A stretch of DNA of 64,000 nucleotides from an uncultured Pelagibacteraceae bacterium (GCA_902604795.1 CACKZV010000006.1:1-64000), one strand, 5' to 3'; shown: positions 52,257 through 61,277, counted from the stretch's first letter. Notes: a model not told the origin generated them from the sequence alone. Program-made: numbers and translations.

Positions 52257-52864
52257 TTAATCAAACTAGTTATCTTTTTTTCAATATTTTTGCTTATAAT
52301 TCGAACACCTTTAGGATTTGGATGCATCCCGTCCTCAAGATTTAGCTCTGGCTTTAAGGCAACACCTTCTAGAAGAAAAGGTAAAAAAGTTAAGCTATAT
52401 TTATCAGAAAGGTTAGAGTAAATTATATTAAATTTATCTCTGTATTCTTTACCATGACTTTCAGGGGCAATCATACCTGCTAATATAATCTTAATATTTT
52501 TATCAATTATAATTTTAATTATTTTCTCTAAATTTTCTTTTGTCTCTTTTGGCTTTATACCTCTTAACATATCATTTGCGCCTAAACCCAAAACCAAGAT
52601 ATCAATATTCTTTTCTGATAGTGTCCAATTTATTCTATTTAAACCTCCCGCAGTTGTATCACCTGAGACACTTGCATTTATAATTCTGACATTTAATCCA
52701 TTATTATTTAAATTTTTTTGAAGCACAGTGGACAAATGGTCTTCTTTATTAAGTCCGTATCCAGCCATCAAACTATCTCCAAATAAAACAATTTTATTCT
52801 CAGCATTTACCCCAAATGCAACTAGACATAATATAATTATTTTAATAATACATTTTTTAAACAT
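52253..52864 (-). CDS. tesA: Secreted GDSL esterase/thioesterase, TesA type
   Basis: A 203-residue SGNH hydrolase: signal peptide (KIIILCLVAFGVNA), block I GDSLMAGYGL (Ser near 30), the NASVSGDTTAGGLNRI block II, GANDMLRGI block III and DGMHPNPKGVRII block V with the Asp/His pair near 180. TesA hydrolyses acyl-CoA, lysophospholipids or esters in the periplasm. Its start codon overlaps that of the divergent ABC ATPase by two bases (CATG). The tesA/ybbA/ybbP neighbourhood is the same as in E. coli. Confidence 0.92.
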   Translation of the reverse strand: MFKKCIIKIIILCLVAFGVNAENKIVLFGDSLMAGYGLNKEDHLSTVLQKNLNNNGLNVRIINASVSGDTTAGGLNRINWTLSEKNIDILVLGLGANDMLRGIKPKETKENLEKIIKIIIDKNIKIILAGMIAPESHGKEYRDKFNIIYSNLSDKYSLTFLPFLLEGVALKPELNLEDGMHPNPKGVRIISKNIEKKITSLIN

Positions 52865-53528
52865 GACTAAACTTCTTAAACTAACAGATGTGAACTTAAA
52901 CTATAATACTGATAACAATCTTATAAATGTTTTACAAGATGTAAGCTTTGAAGTTGATTATAAGGAAACAATATCTGTGGTAGGAGAAAGTGGGTCAGGA
53001 AAGACAAGCTTAATAATGCTGATAGGCGGTTTGGAAAAAGCATCTTCAGGAAAAATTGAATTTAAAAACTTTGAGATTTCGAGTTTAAAAGAAGATGAGA
53101 TTTCAGAGATAAGACGAAAGGATATTGGCATTGTTTTTCAATCATTTTATTTAATTCCCAATTATACAGCTATAGAAAATGTGAGTTTAGCATTAGAAAT
53201 TAATAAAATTAAAGATCCGATTAATAAAGCAAAAGAAATCCTAGATAAATTTGGCCTTGGAAAGAGGCTAAATAATTTACCTAGTCAATTATCTGGAGGA
53301 GAACAGCAAAGAGTAGCAATTGCACGATCAATTGTTATGAAGCCTGAATTAATTTTAGCAGATGAACCTACTGGAAATTTAGATAGTGAAAATTCTGAGC
53401 TAATCTCAAATATTCTTTTTGATTATGTAAAAGAAGAAAATGCAAGTTTAATTATGGTTACGCACGATAATAAATTGGCAAATCTTTCTAAGAGAATTAT
53501 TAAAATTAAGGATGGTAAAATTGAATAA
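52863..53528 (+). CDS. ybbA: ABC ATPase, YbbA/LolD-like
   Basis: A 221-residue ATPase of the MacB/LolD-type (type VII ABC) group: Walker A GESGSGKTS near 40, the FQSFYLIPNYTAIENV segment, signature LSGGEQQRVAIARS near 142 and LADEPTGNLDSENS. It works with the FtsX-like permease that follows and overlaps it by 17 bp. The open frame reaches left to 52728, but those residues are antisense to tesA, so I use the ATG at 52863. Linkage to tesA supports YbbA rather than LolD. Confidence 0.9.
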   Translation: MTKLLKLTDVNLNYNTDNNLINVLQDVSFEVDYKETISVVGESGSGKTSLIMLIGGLEKASSGKIEFKNFEISSLKEDEISEIRRKDIGIVFQSFYLIPNYTAIENVSLALEINKIKDPINKAKEILDKFGLGKRLNNLPSQLSGGEQQRVAIARSIVMKPELILADEPTGNLDSENSELISNILFDYVKEENASLIMVTHDNKLANLSKRIIKIKDGKIE

Positions 53529-56046
53529 AAATCAAAATTTTGGTCTTTATTTTAAATATGCTCTTAGAGATTTAACAAGAAGTTATAATAAGATCTCAAG
53601 TATAATTATTACTCTTTTTATAAGTCTCTTTATTTTAAGTTCTATAATGACGATTGAAGATAGTCTAGAAAATGAACTTAATGAAAATGCAAAATTATTA
53701 TTAGGAGGTGATATAGAAATTGATTACAACAATAGAGAAGGTGATCAAACTAAAATAGATAAAATTTCTAAATTTGCTACCGTCTCCCAAATGGTTGAAT
53801 TTAGCACAATGATTTCAACTGTTAATAAAAAAATCAATAAAACATCATTTACTAGAGTAAAATCAGTTGATCAATTTTATCCATTGTATGGAAAAGCACT
53901 CTATGAACCCAATGACGCTTTAGAAAAATTAAATCAGGTTGAAAGTTCAATATTAGTAAATGAAAATATTTTTAAAAATTTAAACTTAAAAATAAACGAC
54001 ATTGTAAAGGTTCAAGACAAAGAGTTTAAAGTTATTGGTATAGTTAAAGTTTTACCAGATATTGGAGGTGCCTTTGTATTTGGAGATTTTGCGTTAACTG
54101 GAAAAAAAACTTTAGATAAGCTAGATTTAAATACCCTTGGTAGTTTTTTAAATTATGAATATAAAGTAAAATTTAACAAATCTGTTAAAAGTAAAGAGGG
54201 CATTAAAAGAGTAGAGAGCTTATTTAAAGATCAAAATAGAGTTAGATTAAGATACCCCGAAAACTCAGCTGGAGGCATTAGACGGATTGTTGATAATTTT
54301 TCACAATTTTTATCACTTGTATCAATAAGCGCTATGTTAATTGCTGGTATTGGTATAGCGAATACTCTTTTATCATTTATAAATCAAAAAAATTCGTCAA
54401 TTGCAGTTCAAAAAGCAATAGGTGTATTTTCTGGAAATATAAAAACAATATATTATTTACAATTAGCTATCTTATTAGTTTTAATCACTGTTTTTTCATA
54501 TGGGTTAAGTTTTTTTTTAATTCCAATAGTCGATAAATATATTTCAGATGGCTTGGGTTTAAATATAGAAGCTAGTTTTTCTATTATAAATTTAATTATA
54601 GTTTTTTTGGTTGGAATGTTAGTAATGATAATATTTTCTATACCAACTGTTAATTCTATAGATCAAGTTAAAGCATCAAATTTATTTAGAAATGTATTTC
54701 AAAGTCTGCAATTTAATTATTCAGTGAAATCAGTAATAATTAGTATAGTATTATTGTTAATATTAATTAGTCTTTTTGCGATTAGGTCTTCAATACCATT
54801 TTATAGTGTTACATATTTCGTATCATTTTTTATTTGTTTATTAATTTTTTATTATCTTTCTGTAACAATTATTCATTTATTAAAAAAATATAAAAATTCT
54901 ATGATTTCAGTAAAAATAGCAGTCAAAAATATTACTCAATCAAAAAGTATCACGCCAATTACAATAATGTCCTTAGGTCTTGGAATGACACTTTTGTTAA
55001 CACTGGCATTTGTAGGCTCAAATTTTAAAAGAGAAATTTCCAAATCTATTCCAGAAATTGCACCAGATTATTTTTTCTTAGGAATTCAAAATGATCAACG
55101 AGAAAAATTCGAAAAAATAATATTTAATTCTGATAATAAGTCAAAATTAGAGGTAGTTCCTATGGTTTCAGCAGGTCTTGTAAAAATTAATGGGATAGAT
55201 CCTAATTCTTACATCAAAAATACTAATGACAGTTATTGGGTTATAATGAATGATAGAAGAATATCATGGTCAGATGAGATACCAAAAGATAATCCTTTAA
55301 CACAAGGCAAGTGGTGGGATTTATCAAGCCCAGACAAACTACAAATTTCTTTGGATAGCAAAGTGGCACAAGATTTTGGAGTAAAAATTGGAGACATATT
55401 CACTCTCAACATTTATGGAAGAGAAATAGATGGTGAGGTAGTAAATTTTAGACTAGTTGATTATAGAGATCTGAGCATTAATTTTGCGATGTTACTAAAC
55501 CCTCAATTTGCAAATAAAATTCCACATGAGTACCTTTCGACAGTGAAGTTTAATAATATTGATAAATTCGATGATATTAATTTTTTAAATGAATTCCCTA
55601 GTGTTTCTATTGTAAAAATTTCTGATTATTTAAAAAAAGTTACTGATGTTCTTAATAAAGTATTTATAGCGGTCATTATAATTTCAACCGTTACAGTAAT
55701 AATAGGATTGGTTGTTATATCCAGTGCAATTATAGTACAAGGAAAAATAAAAACTTTCCAAAATTTAGTTTTTAAGATTTTAGGATTTTCAAAAAAAGAA
55801 ATAATTTACTCATCTTTAATTGAATTTATAATTACATTTTTTTCTATAATTCTTTTTTCTACAATTTTTTCTATAATTTCATCAAAATTTATTATTGAAA
55901 ATATTTTTCAACTAAAATGGCTATTTGAATTTGATATATTCTTAAATGTAACTATTACAGTTGGATTAGTAACAATGATATTGATAGTTTTTACAAACCT
56001 CAAGTATCTAAGTCCAAAAGTTTATCCACTAGTGAGAAATGAATAA
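53512..56046 (+). CDS. ybbP: FtsX-like permease, YbbP type
   Basis: An 844-residue membrane protein with about ten helices in the YbbP arrangement: an N-terminal helix (IIITLFISLFILSSIMT), a large periplasmic domain, three helices with the FtsX pattern (SISAMLIAGIGIANTLLSFINQKNSSIAVQKAIG), a second half with another periplasmic domain and three final helices (IISTVTVIIGLVVISSAIIVQG). This doubled layout fits extracting or moving a lipid or lipoprotein. The ATG at 53512 overlaps ybbA; TTG at 53521 is an alternative. The substrate is unknown. Confidence 0.9.
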   Translation: MVKLNKNQNFGLYFKYALRDLTRSYNKISSIIITLFISLFILSSIMTIEDSLENELNENAKLLLGGDIEIDYNNREGDQTKIDKISKFATVSQMVEFSTMISTVNKKINKTSFTRVKSVDQFYPLYGKALYEPNDALEKLNQVESSILVNENIFKNLNLKINDIVKVQDKEFKVIGIVKVLPDIGGAFVFGDFALTGKKTLDKLDLNTLGSFLNYEYKVKFNKSVKSKEGIKRVESLFKDQNRVRLRYPENSAGGIRRIVDNFSQFLSLVSISAMLIAGIGIANTLLSFINQKNSSIAVQKAIGVFSGNIKTIYYLQLAILLVLITVFSYGLSFFLIPIVDKYISDGLGLNIEASFSIINLIIVFLVGMLVMIIFSIPTVNSIDQVKASNLFRNVFQSLQFNYSVKSVIISIVLLLILISLFAIRSSIPFYSVTYFVSFFICLLIFYYLSVTIIHLLKKYKNSMISVKIAVKNITQSKSITPITIMSLGLGMTLLLTLAFVGSNFKREISKSIPEIAPDYFFLGIQNDQREKFEKIIFNSDNKSKLEVVPMVSAGLVKINGIDPNSYIKNTNDSYWVIMNDRRISWSDEIPKDNPLTQGKWWDLSSPDKLQISLDSKVAQDFGVKIGDIFTLNIYGREIDGEVVNFRLVDYRDLSINFAMLLNPQFANKIPHEYLSTVKFNNIDKFDDINFLNEFPSVSIVKISDYLKKVTDVLNKVFIAVIIISTVTVIIGLVVISSAIIVQGKIKTFQNLVFKILGFSKKEIIYSSLIEFIITFFSIILFSTIFSIISSKFIIENIFQLKWLFEFDIFLNVTITVGLVTMILIVFTNLKYLSPKVYPLVRNE

Positions 56047-56072
56047 GATTTAATATTTTTTAGATGTTAGTT

Positions 56073-56462
56073 TTAAATAGAAGCTTTTAAAGCTTCATAA
56101 ATTAAATCCTCTGTAGTTTCACCAATGCTTCTATAAACTTCCTCATCACCCTTGAAAATTAATAGAGTAGTTTGATAAAGCACATCAAACGAATTCGCTA
56201 TATCTCTGTTTGTTACATCAAATGCAAAATATTCGATGTTATCAAATTTAATGTCCAATAATTCACCCTCTTTTTTTGCTTTCTGCAGAACTTTCATTTG
56301 ATTTGCACAAGATCCACAATATTCGATCCAAGAACTAATAACTATAATTTTACCCTCAGATTGGGCTTTGCTAAACAAATCTTTATCAAATGTTGTTTTT
56401 TTTTCCATTGAATTTGCAGCAAATGCAAAAAAACAAAAAATAAAAATCGAAAATATTTTCAT
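56073..56462 (-). CDS. Secreted thioredoxin-fold protein
   Basis: A 129-residue protein with a signal peptide (IFSIFIFCFFAFAANS) and a thioredoxin fold. The active site is SWIEYCGSCANQMK with Cys-Gly-Ser-Cys near 49-52, and the cis-Pro position reads as YQTTLLIF, with Thr in its place. It resembles the C-terminal domain of DsbD or other thiol reductases more than thioredoxin. It would act in the periplasm, perhaps receiving electrons from CcdA. Single gene, with the ybbP stop 26 bp from its own stop. Confidence 0.8.
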   Translation of the reverse strand: MKIFSIFIFCFFAFAANSMEKKTTFDKDLFSKAQSEGKIIVISSWIEYCGSCANQMKVLQKAKKEGELLDIKFDNIEYFAFDVTNRDIANSFDVLYQTTLLIFKGDEEVYRSIGETTEDLIYEALKASI

Positions 56463-56735
56463 AGAACTTATTTATTACACCCTGTAACAAATAAAGAAAA
56501 TAATTAATAGTGACACATGTGTTTGGGATTTAATCTGAAAATTTAATAAAATTTCTTCTCTAGGCTTCAAATTACGAAGCCTAGTATTATAATTAACTTA
56601 TAATAAGAGAGAGAAATTAATAAATATAGCATCAGTCATATTTTAGGAGCGCTAATAGTGAATAATAGCTATGTATAATTCATATAGTTGCTTAACATCT
56701 CTCTTTACTTATTTATCATTTAATATAAAAATTAT
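56463..56735. other. Non-coding stretch upstream of the thiV riboswitch
   Basis: Together with the riboswitch this makes a 337-bp gap without a gene. It holds an acacatgtgt palindrome at 56513-56522, a 9-bp stem-loop at 56560-56584 and AT-rich DNA with purine runs (agagagagaaatt at 56608). No open frame with a ribosome site or a tRNA shape was found. It may hold the thiV promoter and possibly a small RNA. Confidence 0.5.
56560..56584. repeat. Stem-loop in the thiV upstream gap
   Basis: ctaggcttc and gaagcctag form a perfect 9-bp stem with a 7-base loop. It is too far from ybbP (over 500 bp) to be its normal terminator. It could end a short RNA read from either side. Confidence 0.5.
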
Positions 56736-56797
56736 TAATGGGGTGCCATATGGCTGAGAAATACCCAAGGAACCTGTCCGGTAATTCAGAAAGGGAA
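56736..56797 (+). ncRNA. TPP (thiamine pyrophosphate) riboswitch
   Basis: The conserved thi-box elements appear in order: ggggtgcc, ggctgaga, atacccaaggaacctg, ccggtaat and the closing gaaaggga. Spacing is very compact. The 3' strand of the closing stem contains aaggga, which is also the ribosome site 3-4 bases before the thiV ATG, so TPP binding should hide it and block translation. There is no room for a terminator between aptamer and start. Stems were judged by eye. Confidence 0.9.
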
Positions 56798-56799
56798 AA

Positions 56800-58230
56800 A
56801 TGGATCAGATAAACATTTTAAATCAATCATCTGCAATTTTATTAACCCTAATTATTAGTATTATTTTTGTAATAGTTGGCCTTGTATATTCAAAAAAATA
56901 TCAAGGGTTAAACAATTATTTAGTTGCAAGTAGATCTGTAGGGACCTTTTCACTAACTACTAGTTTAGTTGCATCTGCCTTAGGAGCATGGATTTTATTC
57001 GGTCCCGCATCAGCAGCAACCTGGGGAGGAGTAGGGGCGGTTATTGGTTATTCTTTAGGGACAGCGTTTCCTCTTTTTGCATTAATTTATTTAGGAAAAA
57101 AATTTAGAGATAAATACCCAACAGGAAAATCTTTAATTGAGGTGATTAGATCTAGATTTGGTTCACAATTATTTAAGTTAATTTTGTTTTTATCTATTTT
57201 TTATATGACGATTTTTTTAATAGCAGAGGTTACTGCAGTTTCAATTTTAATAAATTATATTTCAGGCACAGACTTATGGATTACAGCTTCAATCGTGATC
57301 ATAAGCTCACTCATATATACTTTGTATGGTGGATTACGAGCTTCAATATTTACAGATAATATCCAGTTTATAGTTTTTGGTCTGTTATTATTGATATCAT
57401 TTTCATATTTAATCTCATTTAACTCGAATGATTTTAGTTTCGAATTTATAAAACAGAATAAACCTAATCTACTGAGCTCAGGTTACTTACCAAATTTTAC
57501 TGCAGGCTTAACTTTTTTCATAGCTGTAGCTGCAACAAATCTGTTTCACCAGGGTAATTGGCAAAGAGTTTATGCTGCTAAAGATAATAAAGTTTTAAAA
57601 AATAGTCTGATTGTCTCTTTTTTAATAATCATACCAATAGTATTTATGATGGGGTTTTCAGGATTAATTGCTACTTCTCAGAACTCAAATGTTATTCCTG
57701 ATCTTGCATTTTTCTCTTTATTGCTGAAAGATAATGCTATTTTTCTATCAGTTATAATTATTTTTTTAGCAATTTCTTTAACAGTAAGTAGCATAGATAC
57801 CTTAGTGAATGCTATTTCAAGCCTAATAATTGTTGATGGGAATAAAGTCTTAAAATTTAAAGGTGATTACTTAAAACTTTCAAAGCAAATAATAATATTT
57901 ATTTGTATAATTTCATTTTTTGTAGCATCAAAAGGATTAAGTATTTTATATTTATTTTTATTGGCTGATTTATTTTGTTGCGCAGCAGTACTAAGTATAT
58001 TTTTTGGTTTTTACTCTAAAAAGTTTAATGAAAAAAATGCATATGTATCAATTATAGTTGGCTTGATCGGAGGAATTCTTTTATTTCCTAGTCCTGACTT
58101 TTCAAAATCAATTCTAGTTGGAATAATACTGCCAATTGATTTTTTACCGGCATTTGTCTCTCAATCCTTACTGTTTTGTTCTTTTGTAGTTGCAACATTT
58201 TTACCCATTTTAACATGGAGACTAAAGTAA
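56800..58230 (+). CDS. thiV: Sodium:solute symporter, thiV type (thiamine pyrimidine precursor uptake)
   Basis: A 476-residue SSS-family membrane protein with about 13 helices. Family patterns include LVASRSVGTFSLTTSLVASALGAWILFGPASAATW near residues 44-75, GKSLIEVIRSRFG and the LSIFYMTIFLIAEVTAV helix. A TPP riboswitch directly precedes the ATG. In SAR11, such a symporter gene (thiV) has been proposed as carrier of the pyrimidine moiety of thiamine (HMP), for which these cells are auxotrophic. The assignment rests on riboswitch plus family, not on substrate residues. Confidence 0.88.
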   Translation: MDQINILNQSSAILLTLIISIIFVIVGLVYSKKYQGLNNYLVASRSVGTFSLTTSLVASALGAWILFGPASAATWGGVGAVIGYSLGTAFPLFALIYLGKKFRDKYPTGKSLIEVIRSRFGSQLFKLILFLSIFYMTIFLIAEVTAVSILINYISGTDLWITASIVIISSLIYTLYGGLRASIFTDNIQFIVFGLLLLISFSYLISFNSNDFSFEFIKQNKPNLLSSGYLPNFTAGLTFFIAVAATNLFHQGNWQRVYAAKDNKVLKNSLIVSFLIIIPIVFMMGFSGLIATSQNSNVIPDLAFFSLLLKDNAIFLSVIIIFLAISLTVSSIDTLVNAISSLIIVDGNKVLKFKGDYLKLSKQIIIFICIISFFVASKGLSILYLFLLADLFCCAAVLSIFFGFYSKKFNEKNAYVSIIVGLIGGILLFPSPDFSKSILVGIILPIDFLPAFVSQSLLFCSFVVATFLPILTWRLK

Positions 58231-58275
58231 ACCTTTATTTACATCTTGTTAATATAAATATATTATAAATTAATT

Positions 58276-59382
58276 ATGAGTTTTATTTTGCCATTTATAA
58301 TATTAATAATTGTAGTTGTATTTATTCATGAATATGGACATTATTATTTTGCAAAAAAATATGGTGTTGGAGTAACAGATTTTTCAATTGGTTTTGGTAA
58401 AGAGTTGTTCGGTTGGAATGATAAATCGGGAACTAGATGGAAAATTTGTTGGATACCTCTTGGTGGTTATGTAAAATTTTTTGGTGATAGAAATGTATTT
58501 TCTCAAGCTGATCAAGAAGAATTGTTAAAAAAATATGACAAAGAGGATCAAGAAAAACTCTTTGTAACAAAACCATTATATCAAAGATCCTTAATTGTAG
58601 CAGGTGGACCAATAGCAAATTTCGTTTTAGCAATATTTATTTTTTTATTCATATATATGTTTGCTGGAAAAGACTTTACACCTGCAGTTATTGACGAAGT
58701 CCAAAAAGATAGTCCAGCAGAAGTAGCGGGAATGCAAAAAAATGATGTGATACTTGAAATAGATAACATTAAAGTTGAGAGTATTCTTGATGTTTCTAAA
58801 CTTATTTTAATGTCAACATCCGAGATAGTCGATTTCAAAATTTCTAGATATGATCAAGAGATATTATTAAAGGTTAAACCTAAAATTGTTGCAGGTGTTG
58901 ATAATTTAGGAAATAAAATTAATAAAAGAATAGTTGGTATTAAACTAAGTCCATATAACAATGAAATAAATCATAAACGATTAGGTCCAGCAAATGCATT
59001 AATAGAGTCTGTTAATGAAGTATATTTTGTAACTACATCGTCTCTTAAATATATGGGTTCAATGCTTACTGGGTCTGGAGATAGTTCACAATTAGGTGGA
59101 CCAATCAGAATAGCAAAGATTTCAGGACAAGTGGCTGAATTTGGAATATTGCCATTTATTAGTATGATGGCCTATATATCGATAAGTTTAGGTTTAATTA
59201 ACCTTTTTCCAATACCGCTTTTAGATGGGGGCCATTTGATGTTTTATGCATTTGAAAAGGTTTTAGGAAAGCCATTAAGTCAAAAAACACAGGAAGGTTT
59301 TTTTCGAATCGGAATGTTTTTATTGTTAACTTTAATGTTTTTTGCAACATTCAATGACCTTAAAGATTTAGGCTTATTTTAA
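58276..59382 (+). CDS. rseP: Site-2 protease RseP
   Basis: A 368-residue intramembrane zinc protease: VVVFIHEYGHYYFAKKYGVGV with the HExxH site at about 16-20, a TM helix (IANFVLAIFIFLFIYMFAG), one PDZ domain (VQKDSPAEVAGMQKNDVILEIDN), and the second metal motif LINLFPIPLLDGGHLMFY near 305-322. E. coli RseP has two PDZ domains; here one is clear. It cleaves membrane-embedded anti-sigma factors or signal peptides. The normal downstream neighbour, bamA, is missing; only a short signal-like frame follows. Confidence 0.93.
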   Translation: MSFILPFIILIIVVVFIHEYGHYYFAKKYGVGVTDFSIGFGKELFGWNDKSGTRWKICWIPLGGYVKFFGDRNVFSQADQEELLKKYDKEDQEKLFVTKPLYQRSLIVAGGPIANFVLAIFIFLFIYMFAGKDFTPAVIDEVQKDSPAEVAGMQKNDVILEIDNIKVESILDVSKLILMSTSEIVDFKISRYDQEILLKVKPKIVAGVDNLGNKINKRIVGIKLSPYNNEINHKRLGPANALIESVNEVYFVTTSSLKYMGSMLTGSGDSSQLGGPIRIAKISGQVAEFGILPFISMMAYISISLGLINLFPIPLLDGGHLMFYAFEKVLGKPLSQKTQEGFFRIGMFLLLTLMFFATFNDLKDLGLF

Positions 59383-59394
59383 AGGGATTTTCTA

Positions 59395-59448
59395 ATGTTA
59401 AAAAAGCTATATAAATCAATACTTATTTTTAACTATATGTTGTGGTAA
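59395..59448 (+). pseudogene. 17-codon frame after rseP, possible bamA signal-peptide remnant
   Basis: Right after rseP, aaaggga precedes an ATG that opens a frame reading MLKKLYKSILIFNYMLW and a stop. Lys-rich start plus hydrophobic run looks like the beginning of a signal peptide, and bamA follows rseP in many alphaproteobacteria. Either a remnant of a removed gene or chance. No further outer-membrane protein sequence follows before HU. Confidence 0.25.
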
Positions 59449-59533
59449 GTTTAATTAGAGACACAAAAAAAAAGCTTGAATTATCAAGGATTTTGTTAAG
59501 TATATAGTTATAACCTTTAAAACCGGAGCTAAA

Positions 59534-59809
59534 ATGAACAAAAAACAACTTATAGCGAAATTAGCAGGGTCATTAAATCAAAGTAAGGCTGATGCAGAGC
59601 GTACATTTGATACAATTACCAACACTATTTTGGACGCTTTAAAAGGCGACGATAATGTTAAAATTGCTGGTTTTGGAACATATAAAGTGGCTAAAAGAAA
59701 AGCCCGAATTGGTCGAAATCCAAGAACTGGAGAACAAATCCAAATCGCTGCTTCTCAAAAGGTAAAGTTTTTACCTGCAAAAGCGCTTAAAGAAGTTTTC
59801 AATAAATAA
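59534..59809 (+). CDS. hup: DNA-binding protein HU
   Basis: The 91-residue protein is a standard HU/IHF-like histone-like protein: MNKKQLIAKLAG at the start, the KIAGFGTYKVAKRKARIGRNPRTGEQIQI beta-arm with the intercalating Pro, and VKFLPAKALKEVFN at the end. It bends and compacts DNA as a dimer. It has its own leader of about 150 bp and a strong terminator behind it. The ribosome site cggag precedes the ATG. Confidence 0.96.
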   Translation: MNKKQLIAKLAGSLNQSKADAERTFDTITNTILDALKGDDNVKIAGFGTYKVAKRKARIGRNPRTGEQIQIAASQKVKFLPAKALKEVFNK

Positions 59810-59818
59810 ACTTTTTAA

Positions 59819-59864
59819 AACAGCCTTTATTAAAATTATAATTTAATAAGGGCTGTTTTTTTTT
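59819..59864 (+). terminator. Intrinsic terminator of hup
   Basis: aacagcctttattaaa and tttaataagggctgtt form a 16-bp stem with one wobble, a 7-base loop and a run of about nine T. It starts 9 bp after the HU stop. Confidence 0.9.
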
Positions 59865-59884
59865 GCAAGTATACAGTGAACTAC

Positions 59885-59899
59885 ATGCAAATACTGCAT
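59885..59899. promoter_or_regulatory. Inverted repeat upstream of amt
   Basis: atgca-n5-tgcat (atgcaaatactgcat) is a perfect two-arm repeat 76 bp before the amt start. Its tgca half-sites resemble those of NtrC-type sites, but the inner bases do not match; it is a candidate operator only. Confidence 0.3.
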
Positions 59900-59975
59900 A
59901 TCTCTTTTAAATAACAATCAATAGTTTTTAGTTTTATTAAATTTATAACAACACCTTTAATTAAACGGAGGTGAA

Positions 59976-61277
59976 ATGGTTAAACTTTTAAAAAAACTGG
60001 CTGGTCCATTAGTAAGTTTATTTTTCTTACTTAATATGACTAGTGCAGGTTATGCTGAAACTACAGTTTCAGCTGAAGTTGGTTTCATATTCAATACATT
60101 TCTTTTCTTGGTTTGTGGTTTCTTAGTAATGTTTATGGCAGCAGGTTTTGCCATGCTCGAATCAGGGATGGTAACATCAAAAAGTGTATCAGTAATATGT
60201 GCCAAAAATATCGGATTATTTTCAATAGCTGGAATTATGTTCTGGATGGTTGGATATAATTTAGCATACGGAATTCCAGAAGGTGGATACATTGGAAGCT
60301 TTACTCCATGGTCTGATGCAAGTTCAGTGGATACTGGATATGCTGACGGATCTGATTGGTATTTCCAAATGGTTTTCTGTGCAACGACAGTTTCAATTGT
60401 ATCTGGAACATTAGCTGAAAGAATTAAATTATGGCCATTCTTTTTATTTGCGGCTATTCTATCAGGAATTATCTATCCAATCGTCATGGGTTGGCAGTGG
60501 GGAGGTGGCTGGTTAGCAGCTGCTGGTTTCTCCGACTTTGCTGGTTCAACACTTGTTCACTCAACTGGAGGTGCAGCAGCATTAGCTGGAGCAATTCTTT
60601 TAGGAGCTAGAACTGGTAGATTTGATAAATCTGGAGCAGCTAAACCTATGAAGCCATTTGCAGCATCTTCTGTACCATTGGTAACAGTTGGTGTATTTAT
60701 ATTATGGCTAGGTTGGTTCGGATTTAATGGTGGATCACAATTAGCAATGGGAACATTTGATGACGCAGTAGCAGTATCAAATATTTTTATTAATACAAAC
60801 TTAGCAGCCTGTGGTGGTGTATTAGCAGCTGGTGCAGTAACAAGATTAATGTCGGGTAAAACTGATGTCATTCAAATGCTTAACGGAGCAATTGGTGGTC
60901 TTGTTGCAATTACAGCCGAACCATTAATGCCTTCACCGCTAGCAGCAATTCTTATAGGTGCGATCGGTGGAATAATAGTTGTCTTCGGAACAAAATTATT
61001 ATTCTCACTAAAAATCGATGATGTAGTAGGAGCAGTACCTGCTCACTTGTTCGCTGGAATTTGGGGAACTTTAGCAGTTCCACTAACGAACGGTGATGCA
61101 TCATTCGGAGCGCAGCTTCTAGGAGTAATTTCAATCAATGCATTTGTATTTGTAGTATCTCTAATAGTATGGGGAATTATGAAGGGTACAATGGGTATTA
61201 GATTGAGCAAAGAAGCAGAAAGACTTGGTACAGATGTTACAGAGTCTGGAGTGATCGCATACGCAATAAGAGACTAA
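59976..61277 (+). CDS. amt: Ammonium transporter
   Basis: A 433-residue Amt protein with a signal-like N-terminus (SLFFLLNMTSAGYAE) and 11 helices. Family motifs: AAGFAMLESGMVTSKS, then DFAGSTLVHSTGGAAALAGAILLG with the first pore His, WLGWFGFNGGSQLA, and GAVPAHLFAGIWGTLAVPL with the second pore His. It carries ammonium across the inner membrane. A strong ribosome site (cggaggtg) precedes the ATG. No glnK lies beside it, unlike many bacteria. A clear terminator follows. Confidence 0.97.
   Translation: MVKLLKKLAGPLVSLFFLLNMTSAGYAETTVSAEVGFIFNTFLFLVCGFLVMFMAAGFAMLESGMVTSKSVSVICAKNIGLFSIAGIMFWMVGYNLAYGIPEGGYIGSFTPWSDASSVDTGYADGSDWYFQMVFCATTVSIVSGTLAERIKLWPFFLFAAILSGIIYPIVMGWQWGGGWLAAAGFSDFAGSTLVHSTGGAAALAGAILLGARTGRFDKSGAAKPMKPFAASSVPLVTVGVFILWLGWFGFNGGSQLAMGTFDDAVAVSNIFINTNLAACGGVLAAGAVTRLMSGKTDVIQMLNGAIGGLVAITAEPLMPSPLAAILIGAIGGIIVVFGTKLLFSLKIDDVVGAVPAHLFAGIWGTLAVPLTNGDASFGAQLLGVISINAFVFVVSLIVWGIMKGTMGIRLSKEAERLGTDVTESGVIAYAIRD

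Noticed and set aside
52728-52862. Longer N-terminus for the YbbA-like ATPase
   Set aside because: The extra 45 residues are antisense to tesA, and the ABC domain begins properly at the ATG at 52863.
60557-60871. 104-residue minus-strand frame within amt
   Set aside because: Shadow of the Amt coding region, Pro/Ala-rich by reversal of Gly/Ala codons.
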